Shown here one piece after another: positions 1 through 9,402 of a stretch of 64,000 nt of DNA. A program made the position numbers and the translations under genes. Every line of letters begins with the position of its first letter. The first letter of the stretch is position 1. The notes under the pieces were generated by a model that was not told where the DNA came from, ran no database searches, and saw only the letters and a program-made list of their open reading frames with translations. Source of the DNA: Hymenobacter metallicola (GTDB lineage Bacteria; Bacteroidota; Bacteroidia; Cytophagales; Hymenobacteraceae); assembly GCF_004745645.1 (NCBI RefSeq), contig NZ_SRMB01000001.1, positions 2,232,001 through 2,296,000 of the forward strand, read 5' to 3'.

Positions 1-483
1 GAGCACGGCACGCTGATGGACGACGAAACCATGAAGCTGATGAAGAAATTTGGCACCTGGTACGTGCCCACCATCACGGCGGGTAAGTCGGTGGCCGACT
101 CGGCTAAAATTCCGAACTACTACCCGCCGCTGGTGACGCCCAAGGCCCTGGCCATTGGCCCCAAGCTGCAGACCACCTTTGGCAAGGCCTACAAAGCCGG
201 GGTTAAAATTGCCTTTGGCACGGATGCCTCCGTGTACCGCCACGGCGTGAATGCCCTGGAGTTTCAGTACATGGTAGAGGCCGGGATGCCCGCCTACGAA
301 GCCCTGCGGTCGGCGACGGTTTCGGCAGCCGAGCTGCTGGGGCAAACCGATAACCTCGGCACCCTGGAAGCCGGCAAGCTGGCCGATGTAGTAGCCGTGG
401 ACGGCGACCCAACCCAGGACATCCGGGCCATGCAGCAGGTACGCTTTGTGATGAAGCAGGGCGTGGTGTATCGGCAGGAGTAG
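1..483 (+). CDS. amidohydrolase family protein, C-terminal part
   Basis: The reading frame is open from the first base, so this is the last 160 residues of a gene that starts outside the window. It resembles imidazolonepropionase-type metal-dependent amidohydrolases. The segment [11 protein letters not shown] supplies the late metal-binding Asp of the TIM barrel, and [18 protein letters not shown] is the usual C-terminal strand where the small beta domain closes. In this family such proteins are often exported Xaa-Pro dipeptidase-like enzymes, but the N-terminus is missing, so substrate and location cannot be told. The stop is followed by a strong palindromic terminator. Confidence 0.85.
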   Translation, partial: EHGTLMDDETMKLMKKFGTWYVPTITAGKSVADSAKIPNYYPPLVTPKALAIGPKLQTTFGKAYKAGVKIAFGTDASVYRHGVNALEFQYMVEAGMPAYEALRSATVSAAELLGQTDNLGTLEAGKLADVVAVDGDPTQDIRAMQQVRFVMKQGVVYRQE

Positions 484-492
484 TACGGTACT

Positions 493-548
493 GAGTTAAC
501 CCAAAAAAGCCGGCCCGAGTACTCGGGCCGGCTTTTTTGGGTTAACTC
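493..548. terminator. bidirectional terminator, perfect 56-bp palindrome
   Basis: Two 28-bp arms are perfectly complementary with no spacer. The core GCCGGCCCGAGT is flanked by A6 on one side and T6 on the other, so it gives a GC stem plus U-tract on both strands. It lies between the convergent amidohydrolase gene and the T9SS gene and can serve both. Confidence 0.9.
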
Positions 549-557
549 AAGCTCGGT

Positions 558-3500
558 CTACTGCTGGACTGAAAAGCGGCTGGTATACGTAGCGGTGGCG
601 GTGGTGTAGCGCACTACGTACCAGCCAGGCTGCAAGCCGGCTACTGGAATAGCGCCTTCACTTGCCTCCCCTACCCGCTGGCGTAGCACCTGCTGGCCGG
701 TTAGGGTATACACGCTGACTGCTGCGCCAGCCGGGGCCGCCCCGGTGCAGGAGTAGCGCAGGTAGCCGTCGGTTACGGTAGTGGGGTGCACCTGGAAGGC
801 GGTGGCATCATCGGTACTTACCGCAACCACCTGCACGGGCGACGTGCTCGTGGAAGCATCGGTATCTACTTGGCGCAGGCGGTAATACAGTTTAGTGACG
901 CCTACGGGCAAACGAGTGTCCGTCAGGGTGTAGCGGTGGCCGGTGCTGGAAGTACCGTGGCCGGGCACGGTGCCAACGGTTGTAAAGGTCTTGGCATCGG
1001 TAGAACGCTCCACGGCAAAGTAGTCGTTGTTTTTCTCCGTGGCCGTAGCCCAGCGCAGCTGTACCGCATTACCCTGGGCCCGGGCCGTAAACTCAACCAA
1101 CTCTACCGGCAGCGGCCCGGCCGGCACGTTTAAGCGTACCGACACCGTGTTGTTGGGCGCAGTAGTACCCAAGCCATAGTTGCCGGTCATAATGTCCAGG
1201 TCGCCGTCGTTGTCTAGGTCAGCGGCCACAATGGTTTCGGGACCCATACCAACGGCAAACACGCGGTTGCCGAAGAAGAAGCCATTGCCGTTGTTGTAGC
1301 GGACCGTCACAGTGCCGGCCTGCCAGTTAGCAATCAGCACGTCCAGGTCGCCGTCGGCATCCACGTCGGCGGTCAGGACAAATTCCGGGTCGGCATTGGC
1401 TGCTACGGTGGTGGTAAGGCCAAACGTGCCGCCGATGTTGCGAAACTCGGAGAGGTTGTTGGCCCCGGCGCTAGTGGCCAGCAGGTCGAGCGTACCGTTG
1501 CCATCCAGGTCGCCCAGGGCCACCGACAAGGGGCTGCTGCCTACGGCCAGCGTTTGGCCATTGGTGAAGGACCCGCTGCCATTATTCAGCCGCACCGATA
1601 CCGAGTTGCCGACCACGTTAGCGGAAAGCAAATCCAGGTCGCCGTCGTTGTCGATGTCGCCGGCTACCACCTGTAGGGGGGCATTGCCCACGCTTATTTC
1701 GCTGCCGCCGCTGAAAGTACCCAGGCCATTGTTAAAGCGAACTGACAAGGAATTGCCCGCCCCGTTAATATAGTTGGCCGTGGCCAGGTCCAGGTCGCCG
1801 TCCCCATCGAGGTCGGCCAGGATAACGCAGCCCCCGGCGGCGCCCGTGGTTACTTCCGAGCTACCGGCCGTGAAGCTGCCACTGCCGTTGTTGAGGCGCA
1901 CCGACACGATGCCCGCGTCGTAGCTATTGGCCAGAATGTCCAGGTCACCATCCCCGTCTACGTCGCCCACGGCCAAGCCCAGGGGCTGCGTGGTTACGGC
2001 TACTTCCGACGAGCCCGCCGTGAAGGCGCCCGAGCCGTCATTCAACCGCACCGAAACCGTGTTCGAGTTCTGATTGGCCGTCAGCAAATCCAAGTCGCCG
2101 TCGCCGTCCACGTCGGCCGCGGCAATGTGGTAGGGGCGCGTTCCGACGGGTACTTCGCTGCCCGAGCCGTAGCCACCCGTGCCCGTACCGGCCGCCGCGG
2201 CCGTAAACTGGTACACCTGGGAGCGGAAAATCGGGGCGCCTTCCACGTTCTGGCCCTGAGCCCGGCTAGTGGTAAATACCGTTTCACCCGGTTTCAGATC
2301 GGTTGTCGGGTTGAACGTAGCCGTGGTGGTACCAACGCCGCTGTAGGCTCCGGCCAGCAAGCCGCCGCGCTGGGCGCTGAAGGTGCGCAGCTGAGCGCCC
2401 GAAGCCGTAGCGGCCGTTACCGTCTGGGCAAACGTGACGCTTACATTTGTATTTACCGGCACGTTGATGGCATTGCGGGCGGGCACTAGCCCCGTAATGA
2501 CGGGCACGGTCACAAACTCATCGGCCCCGATATCGGGAGTTGAAGCATTGCGGGTGTCGCCGTCGAAATCGGTGGTGAGGCCGCTGATGGGCGTGCCCCC
2601 GTTTTCGGCCAGGGAAGTTTGGAGTGGGCTTACGTGCAGAAAACCGGCATTGGCGCCGCTGGTACTCACAAAGGCTACGTCTTCGGTAACCGAATTACTT
2701 TCCCGGGCCGCTACCAAGGCTTTGTAGCCCGCCAGGGTTTGCTGGGCATTGGTAGCCGTCGTCGTGCCTTCCACATAAATCAGGTTGCGGGCCGAAGGCG
2801 TACCGGCGTAATACAGGTTGTTGTTCGTTTCGGCTGCTAGGTTGGCCGGGGCCGTGCCGTTGGTACCCGAAATCCGGCGCAGCGCGGCCGTATACCCGCC
2901 CGTGCCCGTAGCCGTCGACTTGTTGACCACGATATTGTTGCGGGCATTGAGCGTGCTCGTGCTTTGCGCCGTGTTCAGGTAAATGCCCGACGTACCGAAC
3001 GTCGCCCCCGAACTAGTCCCGGCCAGATACACAGTATTGTAGTAGAGGCTGTTGTTACCGGCTTCCAGCTGGATACCGGCCAGGGCCGTCAGGCTGGTAG
3101 AAGCGGGGGCGCGCAAGTCGCCAATTAAATTGTTGCTCAACGTGTTGGTAGTGCCGCCGGTTAGCCGGATGCCTAGTACCTGGCTAGCCCCGCCCGCACT
3201 CACGCTCAGGTTATACACCTTGTTCTGGGTGATGCTGTTGCTGGTGCCGGCCGCGGCCACAATACCGTTGAGCGTAGCGGCCGTGGTTCCGCTGATGCTG
3301 AGGCTGCTGATGGTGTTTTTGGCCAGGGTAGCGGCGGCACTGTTTCCTAACGAAATACCGAAAACGTTGGCGCCCGTAGTGCTGGTAGCCACTACAATCG
3401 GGCCGCTGCTGCTCCCAATCGTGTTGCCGGTAGTGGTGCCAATGGCAATCGTGGAGCCACTGCCCGCGCTGTAGATGCCGCTCCAAACGCCGTAGGTAGT

Positions 3501-5069
3501 TGCGGCGCTGCTGCTGGTAGCCCAGTTGATGTTGGCTACCGTATTGCCCTGCACACTGGTGGGCGTACCCGCAACGGGCGTTAGGTGAATACCCGAAAAC
3601 CGGTAAGCCGCTGCTCCGGTTATGGTTAGGGCAGTGCCGGTAGCCCCAGGGGCCGTGCCTCCGATAAAGTTGTTGGTTATCGAGTGGCCATTTCCGTCGC
3701 CGACGAAGATGCCGTACATCGTGCCGGTTACTGCGGCCCGGCTAGTGGTTTGGTAGAGGCTGTTGCCGCTGATAGTCCAGCCGTTGCCGGCGCTGGCGAG
3801 CAACAGCCCGTACGCGTCGCCGGTGCTGTAGAAATTCAGCAGGCTGTTGTTGCTGATCGTATTCCGGCTGTTGGTCGAGCTACCCGAATACACCAGCACT
3901 GCCGGGGTGGTGGCCCCACTGCCGATGGCATTGTAGTGAATGGTATTGTCGCTGTTGCCGGTCGTGGTGGCGCCTAGGTTAGAGAACTGCACGTTGGCCA
4001 GGGTGGTGGCCGTGCTTACGCCCTGAATCTGGCAGTGCTGAATCGTGTTGAAGCTGGCGTTGTTGGCAAATTGCAGCACAACCCCGCTGGTGTTGGTATT
4101 GGCAACAGTCAGGTCGGCGGCCGTAGCGGCGCCCGAAACGCTAGCTCCTGAGCCGCCGGGCCGGCCGTCGAGCACCAGATATTTGCCGCCGTAGATGTTC
4201 AGGGTTTGCAAAGCGCTGCCGCTCAGGCTGAGCCCGGTGGCGCCGGCGGCGGGCCGCACCGTAACGGTGTTCGTGGCCGAGCCGCCCGCGTAGGTGTAGG
4301 TGGGCGTAAATGCTTCGGCCGAGCTGAGGTAGTTGCTTTGCAGCTCCAGAGTAAGCGGGCCACAGAGCCCACTCACGTTGACGTCGTTTAGGGCCTCCCC
4401 TAGCGTTTTGTACGTCGTGCCGGCATCAGGGCCCACGGTTTTAATACCGCACAGGGTGGCGGCCACCTTGCTGGTCAGCAGGACGTTGTCAATGGCGGCG
4501 GGGGGCTGAACGCCGCCGTTGGTGTCCTTCCGCCACGAAAAAACCAGTCGTTGCGTGGTACCGGCTGCCGAGGCCGGAACGACTAGCGTTGTGCGCAGGA
4601 AGCCGTCTTTGAGGCCATAGGTAGCTAATGGAGTAGCCGATAGTTGAGACCCGGCCGTTGGAGTGGTGGTCGTCGGTACCAGAAACACGCGCAGGTCGTC
4701 TTCATCAGCCTCGCCCTGCGCTTTCCAGTCAAACGAGAGCAGAATAGCGGTTTGCCCCGCCGGGAAGGTCACGTCGCGGTAGAGGTGAACTGCGCTAGCC
4801 GCTCCGGTGACCGTATAGGTATAGGCGCTGCCATTGTTGGAAATATAGGCTGCCTGAGTGCCCGCCGAGGAGCCATTGCCAGCCGCGTTGCCCACTACCC
4901 ACTGGTTTGTGGCCGAACCATTGACAGCGGTGAAGGCGCCAAAGGTGCCAGCTTCAAAGGTTTCGTTGATAAGGGTTGTTTGAGCCAGGGCCGTGCTGCT
5001 GCCGAGCAAGGAACCCAGACCCATTGTGAGCCACAGCGTAAGGTGGTTGCGCCGTAAAAATGTTTTCAT
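558..5069 (-). CDS. large secreted beta-helix / FG-GAP repeat protein with T9SS sorting domain
   Basis: 1,503 residues. A signal peptide ends near residue 30 (LLGSSTALAQ). Residues about 31-205 look like a choice-of-anchor jellyroll domain. Residues about 205-870 are low-complexity Asn/Ser/Thr/Gly-rich turns such as NTISNNSL and ITNNFIGG, typical of right-handed parallel beta-helix repeats. A bacterial Ig-like segment (PARNAINVPVNTNVSVTF) follows. Then come at least seven FG-GAP/VCBS units, each with a DxDGDGDLDL calcium-binding loop and a VRLNNGSGSF strand. The last 80 residues form a type A T9SS sorting domain (LTGQQVLRQ, LQPGWYVVRYT). It is probably cell-surface or released; adhesion or glycan binding is possible, but no catalytic residues can be named. 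Confidence 0.88.
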   Translation of the reverse strand: MKTFLRRNHLTLWLTMGLGSLLGSSTALAQTTLINETFEAGTFGAFTAVNGSATNQWVVGNAAGNGSSAGTQAAYISNNGSAYTYTVTGAASAVHLYRDVTFPAGQTAILLSFDWKAQGEADEDDLRVFLVPTTTTPTAGSQLSATPLATYGLKDGFLRTTLVVPASAAGTTQRLVFSWRKDTNGGVQPPAAIDNVLLTSKVAATLCGIKTVGPDAGTTYKTLGEALNDVNVSGLCGPLTLELQSNYLSSAEAFTPTYTYAGGSATNTVTVRPAAGATGLSLSGSALQTLNIYGGKYLVLDGRPGGSGASVSGAATAADLTVANTNTSGVVLQFANNASFNTIQHCQIQGVSTATTLANVQFSNLGATTTGNSDNTIHYNAIGSGATTPAVLVYSGSSTNSRNTISNNSLLNFYSTGDAYGLLLASAGNGWTISGNSLYQTTSRAAVTGTMYGIFVGDGNGHSITNNFIGGTAPGATGTALTITGAAAYRFSGIHLTPVAGTPTSVQGNTVANINWATSSSAATTYGVWSGIYSAGSGSTIAIGTTTGNTIGSSSGPIVVATSTTGANVFGISLGNSAAATLAKNTISSLSISGTTAATLNGIVAAAGTSNSITQNKVYNLSVSAGGASQVLGIRLTGGTTNTLSNNLIGDLRAPASTSLTALAGIQLEAGNNSLYYNTVYLAGTSSGATFGTSGIYLNTAQSTSTLNARNNIVVNKSTATGTGGYTAALRRISGTNGTAPANLAAETNNNLYYAGTPSARNLIYVEGTTTATNAQQTLAGYKALVAARESNSVTEDVAFVSTSGANAGFLHVSPLQTSLAENGGTPISGLTTDFDGDTRNASTPDIGADEFVTVPVITGLVPARNAINVPVNTNVSVTFAQTVTAATASGAQLRTFSAQRGGLLAGAYSGVGTTTATFNPTTDLKPGETVFTTSRAQGQNVEGAPIFRSQVYQFTAAAAGTGTGGYGSGSEVPVGTRPYHIAAADVDGDGDLDLLTANQNSNTVSVRLNDGSGAFTAGSSEVAVTTQPLGLAVGDVDGDGDLDILANSYDAGIVSVRLNNGSGSFTAGSSEVTTGAAGGCVILADLDGDGDLDLATANYINGAGNSLSVRFNNGLGTFSGGSEISVGNAPLQVVAGDIDNDGDLDLLSANVVGNSVSVRLNNGSGSFTNGQTLAVGSSPLSVALGDLDGNGTLDLLATSAGANNLSEFRNIGGTFGLTTTVAANADPEFVLTADVDADGDLDVLIANWQAGTVTVRYNNGNGFFFGNRVFAVGMGPETIVAADLDNDGDLDIMTGNYGLGTTAPNNTVSVRLNVPAGPLPVELVEFTARAQGNAVQLRWATATEKNNDYFAVERSTDAKTFTTVGTVPGHGTSSTGHRYTLTDTRLPVGVTKLYYRLRQVDTDASTSTSPVQVVAVSTDDATAFQVHPTTVTDGYLRYSCTGAAPAGAAVSVYTLTGQQVLRQRVGEASEGAIPVAGLQPGWYVVRYTTATATYTSRFSVQQ

Positions 5070-5483
5070 ATAAAGAATTAGCAGTGAAAAAGTAGTTACA
5101 GAGTAAATGTGAACTTAAGCCGGCGTTGACAGCAAGAAGCCTACGGGAACGTAGTAAGCAGTAAAACAAGCTTGCAACAACTTGTAAATATGCTAAAATA
5201 AAACAGTACTATATAATATCCTCCCGATACACTGGATTTTATTTATAAAATCCAGCAAGTTACCTACACCCTATTCTGGCTGCCGCTCTTTCTTTGGTTG
5301 ATTCCGAACGAGCCGCTAAGAGAATGCCCCTAGAGCTGGCCTTGCCGGGCCACGCAATACAAGTCGGCAGTAATAAATTAACCAACAGCAATTTGCATTA
5401 TTCCTACAGTTGAGCTTCGCCTGATTGGGCTAACTTAATGTTCAGACGGCAGTATAGAAGCCTGTACGGCTTCCCTATCACCC
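5070..5483. other. 414-bp divergent intergenic region
   Basis: This separates the T9SS gene (leftward) from the cinA-like gene (rightward) and should hold both promoters. Positions about 5155-5265 are clearly AT-richer than the coding DNA around them and contain a 24-bp palindrome, listed separately. I found no exact TAnnTTTG element, no ORF and no RNA gene. Confidence 0.6.
5232..5255. promoter_or_regulatory. 24-bp palindrome, possible operator
   Basis: CTGGATTTTAT and ATAAAATCCAG are perfect 11-bp inverted arms separated by TT. There is no T-tract beyond the stem, and the site is in the AT-rich part of a divergent promoter region, so a dimeric regulator site is more likely than a terminator. 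The binding protein is unknown. Confidence 0.4.
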
Positions 5484-5993
5484 ATGAAATCAGCTGAAAT
5501 ATCCGCCCTCGTAAAACGCTTTATTCAGTACAAGCTTACCCTGGCTTTTGCCGAAAGCTGCACGGCGGGCCTGCTGCCCTCGGGCCTGGTAGAAGCGCAG
5601 GGCGCCAGCAGCGTCCTGCTGGGCTCTATCGTCACGTACCACCCGGAAGCCAAGCGCAAGCTACTGGGGGTCAGCAAACAAACCTTGGACGTGTACACAG
5701 CCGAGTCGCAGCAGGTAACTAATGAAATGGTGATGGGGCTACACAAGAAGATTGGGGCCGATGTGTGCGTGGCCGTTACGGGCCTGTGCGCGGCCGGGGG
5801 CTCCGAAACCGATGAGAAGCCGGCCGGCACGCTGTTTTTCACCTTCCTGTATCAGAACCGCGCCGAAGAGCACCGGGAAGTGTTCCAGGGCGACTGCCAG
5901 AGCGTGCGCCAGCAGGCCGTCGATTTTGTGTACCGCAAGCTCAACGAACTCCTGGACCGCTTCCCGCCCGACCAGGAGAAATTGACCGATTAA
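5484..5993 (+). CDS. CinA C-terminal domain protein (nicotinamide-nucleotide amidase type)
   Basis: 169 residues, the length of a stand-alone CinA C-terminal (PncC) domain without the N-terminal MoCF-like domain. Family motifs are clear: FAESCTAGLLPSGL near residues 23-36, GSIVTYHPEAKRKLLGV near 49-65, and VAVTGLCAAGG near 96-106, where the family usually has VTGIAGPGG. Family members deamidate NMN to NaMN in pyridine nucleotide salvage, probably in the cytoplasm. Its stop is five bases from the stop of the convergent kinase-like gene, with no terminator between them, so the two 3' ends may overlap as transcripts. Confidence 0.85.
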   Translation: MKSAEISALVKRFIQYKLTLAFAESCTAGLLPSGLVEAQGASSVLLGSIVTYHPEAKRKLLGVSKQTLDVYTAESQQVTNEMVMGLHKKIGADVCVAVTGLCAAGGSETDEKPAGTLFFTFLYQNRAEEHREVFQGDCQSVRQQAVDFVYRKLNELLDRFPPDQEKLTD

Positions 5994-5998
5994 ACCGA

Positions 5999-7036
5999 TT
6001 AATCGGGGCGCGGGCGGGCCAACAGCATCATCTTCAGGTTCTGGTGCACCACGTCGCCCATGCTGCGGCACCGGTCGAAGGCATCGGTGCCGTAGTGTAG
6101 GTTGAGTTGCTCCTTAAGCTGGGCCGTTTTTTCGGGTGTTGACGTCTCGTCGCGCCGCATCACATCCATCAGGTTCTTGAGCCGGTAGCGTTCCAGGCGC
6201 ACGCGCCTCGCTATGAGGGTGCGTTCTTCGGCCTGATACTGCAGAATCGTTTCGGAGGTCAGTAGCTGGCTGCACATCTGTACCACCTTGCGGTTGTCCT
6301 TGAAAAACTGGGGCAGGTACATGGTTTTCTTGCCCTCGTAGCTCTGCTGGTCGAAGTCGATGGCCCGCACGCGGTACTGCTCGTCCTCGAAGTCGGGAGT
6401 GGCAATGATGACGTAGTTATAGGCCCGCATATCGCCGAGCAGGCGGGCAAAGCACCGCTCGTTAAACTTGACGAACTCCTTGGCAATCCGGACTTGGTTG
6501 AGGTGGGGCCGTTTGAGATGGTCGCGGATGAAGTCGTCGCCGGGAATGCCGGCAATGTGTTCCTCAATCAGCGAGTCGCCACAGACGAGGTAATTAATAC
6601 GATTGGGCGAGAGCAGGTGCTCCAGTTCCAGGCCGTACACACGCGAGGCATCGGCCCGCTTCACGTAGAAATAGTCGTAGTTGTCGTTGAGCTGGTTGAC
6701 AATACGCACCCGAAACGGGTTGCTGTTGCCGAACTGACAATAGTCGATACGGTCGGCAAGCAGGTGGTCGGTGAACGACAGGTCGCCATCGGTGCGCAGC
6801 AGGGCGTATACTTCGGCCAGGCCCGCCGAGAGTTCCACCAGCGTACTGGGCTCGTAAAATACCGTCTGCCAGAGCGTGTCGCGGCCGTTGCGGTCCATTA
6901 GCGGAAACGAGCCGCTGTAGCGCAGCAAGTCGCGGTAAGTAACGGGCAGCTTGGTTTCCCGGTCGTAGTCGTGCAGGTAGGCGCGCAGCTCCTGGCCGAT
7001 GGGGTAGCTAATTTTCTTTTTCGATATAAGCGTCAT
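5999..7036 (-). CDS. conserved protein with probable protein-kinase-like fold
   Basis: 345 residues with no signal peptide or membrane segment. I do not know a named family, but kinase-fold landmarks occur in the right order. YFYVKRADASR (Lys126) could be the ATP-binding lysine, GLELEHLL (Glu137/139) a helix-C glutamate, and SLIEEHIAGIPGDDF a hinge. LLGDMRAYNYV (Asp202, Asn207) resembles the GDxxxxN catalytic loop, and RAIDFDQQ (Asp227) a DFG-type metal site. A phosphotransferase acting on a protein or small molecule is therefore possible; this is inference from spacing. The C-terminal 90 residues are charged and helical. The first 11 residues are basic. It is divergent from the phospholipase-like gene across a 210-bp promoter gap. 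Confidence 0.6.
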   Translation of the reverse strand: MTLISKKKISYPIGQELRAYLHDYDRETKLPVTYRDLLRYSGSFPLMDRNGRDTLWQTVFYEPSTLVELSAGLAEVYALLRTDGDLSFTDHLLADRIDYCQFGNSNPFRVRIVNQLNDNYDYFYVKRADASRVYGLELEHLLSPNRINYLVCGDSLIEEHIAGIPGDDFIRDHLKRPHLNQVRIAKEFVKFNERCFARLLGDMRAYNYVIIATPDFEDEQYRVRAIDFDQQSYEGKKTMYLPQFFKDNRKVVQMCSQLLTSETILQYQAEERTLIARRVRLERYRLKNLMDVMRRDETSTPEKTAQLKEQLNLHYGTDAFDRCRSMGDVVHQNLKMMLLARPRPD

Positions 7037-7246
7037 GCGCTGAGTAGTTGGTGAAGATTCGGGCAGGCAATTGCCCCCGGACCTATTCCTGCGCAGTGTA
7101 TCACTATTCCGCCAATAGCCCGTCGGGAAGCAGGAGCAGCCCGGTCAATTTTGCCACAAACTCCGCGAGTAGCAAAATGGCTAATACTTTATTAATCCAA
7201 AATCCCGAACTTCGCGGAGCCTACCATTCGGGTCTTATTTTCTCCT

Positions 7247-8458
7247 ATGAAAAAGTATTTACTGACGCTGGCTGTTGTGCTGCTATGCCCGTTTTTGTCA
7301 TCGGGCTGGGGTTTTCTAGGTCATCGTACCATCAACCAGATTGCGGTGTACACCCTGCCCAAGGCTATGCAGGGATTTTACTACCGGCACCTGGGTGAAA
7401 TTGTGCGCCTGTCGACGGCTCCGGATGAGCGCCGGGAAGACGACCCCAAAGAAGCGCCCAAGCACTACATCGACATGGACCACTATGGCGACGACCCCTT
7501 CGGCGCCATGCCCAAGCTCTGGGAAAAAGCCGTGGCCAAATACTCGGCCGATACCCTGCGCAAGTACGGCACAGTGCCCTGGATTGTCATCGAAACCAAG
7601 GAAGCCCTCACCGAAGCTTTCCGCCAGCGCGACTCGGTAGCCATCGTGCGCCTGTCGGCCGAGCTGGGCCACTATGTAGCCGATGCCTACGTGCCGCTGC
7701 ACACCACCGTGAACTACGACGGGCAGCTAACCAACCAGCACGGCCTGCACAGCCTGTGGGAGTCGAAGCTGCCGGAGCGCCACCTCACCGAATGGAAGCT
7801 TGACAGCGAAAAAGCGGAGTATCTGAAAGATCCGCTGAAGGATATCTGGATGGCCGTGCAGCAGTCCTACGGCTTTCTGGGCGACACCTTCGATAAGGAG
7901 GAAAAAGTAACCCGCACGTTCACCAACGAAACCAAGTACACCTTCTCGCACAAGTACGGCAAAACCCGCCGGGCCTATTCCGATGCTTTTGCCGATGCCT
8001 ACTACAAGGAAGTAGGCGGCCAGGTGGCCTACCGCCTCAAGCAGGCCCCCACCATGGTAGCGTCGATGTGGCTGTCGGCCTGGCAGGACGCGGGCAAACC
8101 CGACCTGGAGGCGCTGCTCGGCAACAAGCCCAGCAAGGAGGAGAAAGAAAAGCTGGCCCTGGAGCTCAAGGCCTGGGACAAGGGTGAACTGGTAACGCAG
8201 GACCTGTTGCTGGCTTTGCACAAGGAAAAAGCAGTGGAACGGCCCGACCAGATCAATTCGGCCCAGGATATGGCTCCCCCACCCGTCGAAACGCCTGCCC
8301 CGGCCGCTCCCGTAGCCCCGGCCACTGGAGCCGCGGCCACGACTGGTGCCGCGGCCCCGGAAAAGGTGAAAGTCAAAACCAAGTCGGACGAGGGCAGCAC
8401 CAAGCGCAAGGAGAAGAAAAAGAAAGAGGACAAGAAGGAAAATGACGGCTGGAACTAG
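7247..8458 (+). CDS. exported zinc-dependent phospholipase C / P1-nuclease-like protein
   Basis: 403 residues. The signal peptide (about 1-20) ends so that the mature chain starts WGFLGH; an N-terminal Trp plus nearby His is the zinc-binding start of the S1/P1 nuclease and bacterial phospholipase C fold. Other zinc-ligand segments are HYIDMDHYGDD near residues 80-90, LGHYVADAYVPLHTT near 141-155, and NQHGLHSLWE near 163-172. The last 90 residues are an Ala/Pro-rich linker and a strongly Lys/Glu-rich tail that are not part of the enzyme fold. The substrate (nucleic acid or phospholipid) cannot be decided. A second member of the superfamily is encoded at 29,287-30,552. Confidence 0.82.
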   Translation: MKKYLLTLAVVLLCPFLSSGWGFLGHRTINQIAVYTLPKAMQGFYYRHLGEIVRLSTAPDERREDDPKEAPKHYIDMDHYGDDPFGAMPKLWEKAVAKYSADTLRKYGTVPWIVIETKEALTEAFRQRDSVAIVRLSAELGHYVADAYVPLHTTVNYDGQLTNQHGLHSLWESKLPERHLTEWKLDSEKAEYLKDPLKDIWMAVQQSYGFLGDTFDKEEKVTRTFTNETKYTFSHKYGKTRRAYSDAFADAYYKEVGGQVAYRLKQAPTMVASMWLSAWQDAGKPDLEALLGNKPSKEEKEKLALELKAWDKGELVTQDLLLALHKEKAVERPDQINSAQDMAPPPVETPAPAAPVAPATGAAATTGAAAPEKVKVKTKSDEGSTKRKEKKKKEDKKENDGWN

Positions 8459-8553
8459 GCGTATTACCTCTTTCAGCTTGCCCAATTACCTGCCCCGACT
8501 GGCTTCTACGCGCTGAAGCCCCTGGGCATATGCCGCCGACGCTATACTTTTGA

Positions 8554-8590
8554 GTTGCTGCCTTCGTAGTAGAAGGCAGCAACTTTTTTT
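8554..8590 (+). terminator. rho-independent terminator
   Basis: GTTGCTGCCTTC pairs perfectly with GAAGGCAGCAAC across a GTAGTA loop and is followed by seven T. It sits after the phospholipase-like gene and 42 bp before the next start, so it may also act in the leader of the cyclophilin gene. Confidence 0.85.
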
Positions 8591-8631
8591 ATGCCAGCCC
8601 GGCTGGCTACTTCCGCCCTGCTTTCTGCCCC

Positions 8632-9402
8632 ATGGCTTCTTTGCGCTCCATCTTTGCTTTTTCCCCCTTCTCGAGGGCCGCGCTGCTGGCTACTAGCCTC
8701 TGGCTGGCCGGCTGCAACCAAACGCCGCCCCCCGAAACTACGGCCCCAGCTAAGCCTACTCCCCCACCCGTGCCGGGCCCGGACCTTACCAGCCTGCGGG
8801 ACAGCAATGCGGCTGCCGTCCTCACGGAGTACCTGCGGGAGTATCCGGGCTCGGAAGTAGTGGTGAAGACCCGCCTGGGCAACATTCGGGTGAAGCTCTA
8901 CGATGACACCCCGATTCATAAGGCCAACTTCCTGCTGCTGGCTCGCAAGGGAGTGTTCGACGAAAGTGTCTTTAACCGCGTCGTCAACGGGTTTGCCGTG
9001 CAGGGTGGCCGCTCCGAGCACCGCACCATTGGTTTGGCCCGCTACCACTTGCCCCCCGAAATCCGGCCAGCCCACTTCCACAAGCGCGGCGCCCTGGGCA
9101 TGGCCCGCTACGACGATGACCAAAATCCGGGCAAGCTCTCTTCCAACGTCGACTTTTACCTCGTGCAGGGCGAAAAGATGACGCCCTACCAGTCGCAGGC
9201 TATGGCGGGGCGCAAGCTCACGGCCGAGCAGCAGCGCGTGTACGAAACCGTGGGTGGCGTGCCGTCCCTGGATGGCAAATACACCGTATTTGGGGAGGTA
9301 GTAGAAGGCCTGGAGGTAATCGACAAAATTGCCGCCGAACCCGTAGACCCCTACAAGTGGCCCAAAAAGGATGTGCACATCAAGATAGAAGTCACCAAGT
9401 AG
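8632..9402 (+). CDS. cyclophilin-type peptidylprolyl isomerase, lipoprotein
   Basis: 256 residues. A lipoprotein signal ends in the lipobox WLAGC (Cys28), followed by a Pro/Thr linker to about residue 55. The cyclophilin domain follows: VVVKTRLGNIRVKLYDD, then PIHKANFLLLARKGVFDESVFNRVV and FAVQGGRSE, matching the F-x-R-V-v-x-x-F-x-x-Q-G-G catalytic strand. An insertion around RHLPPEIRPAHFHKRGALGMAR is usual in bacterial periplasmic cyclophilins. KYTVFGEVVEGLEVIDKIA is the C-terminal family motif. The product is probably an envelope-anchored prolyl isomerase helping exported proteins fold. The stop codon directly abuts the stop of the convergent lipoprotein gene. Confidence 0.9.
   Translation: MASLRSIFAFSPFSRAALLATSLWLAGCNQTPPPETTAPAKPTPPPVPGPDLTSLRDSNAAAVLTEYLREYPGSEVVVKTRLGNIRVKLYDDTPIHKANFLLLARKGVFDESVFNRVVNGFAVQGGRSEHRTIGLARYHLPPEIRPAHFHKRGALGMARYDDDQNPGKLSSNVDFYLVQGEKMTPYQSQAMAGRKLTAEQQRVYETVGGVPSLDGKYTVFGEVVEGLEVIDKIAAEPVDPYKWPKKDVHIKIEVTK

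Noticed and set aside
1150-2170. Regularly repeated DNA in the large T9SS gene, considered as a CRISPR-like or satellite array
   Set aside because: The repeats are diverged copies of FG-GAP coding units of about 180 bp that keep the reading frame; no identical short repeats with unique spacers.
8545-8552. TACTTTTG as a promoter -7 box for the cyclophilin gene
   Set aside because: No TTG at the right distance upstream, and a terminator hairpin starts two bases later, so transcripts from here would be stopped.
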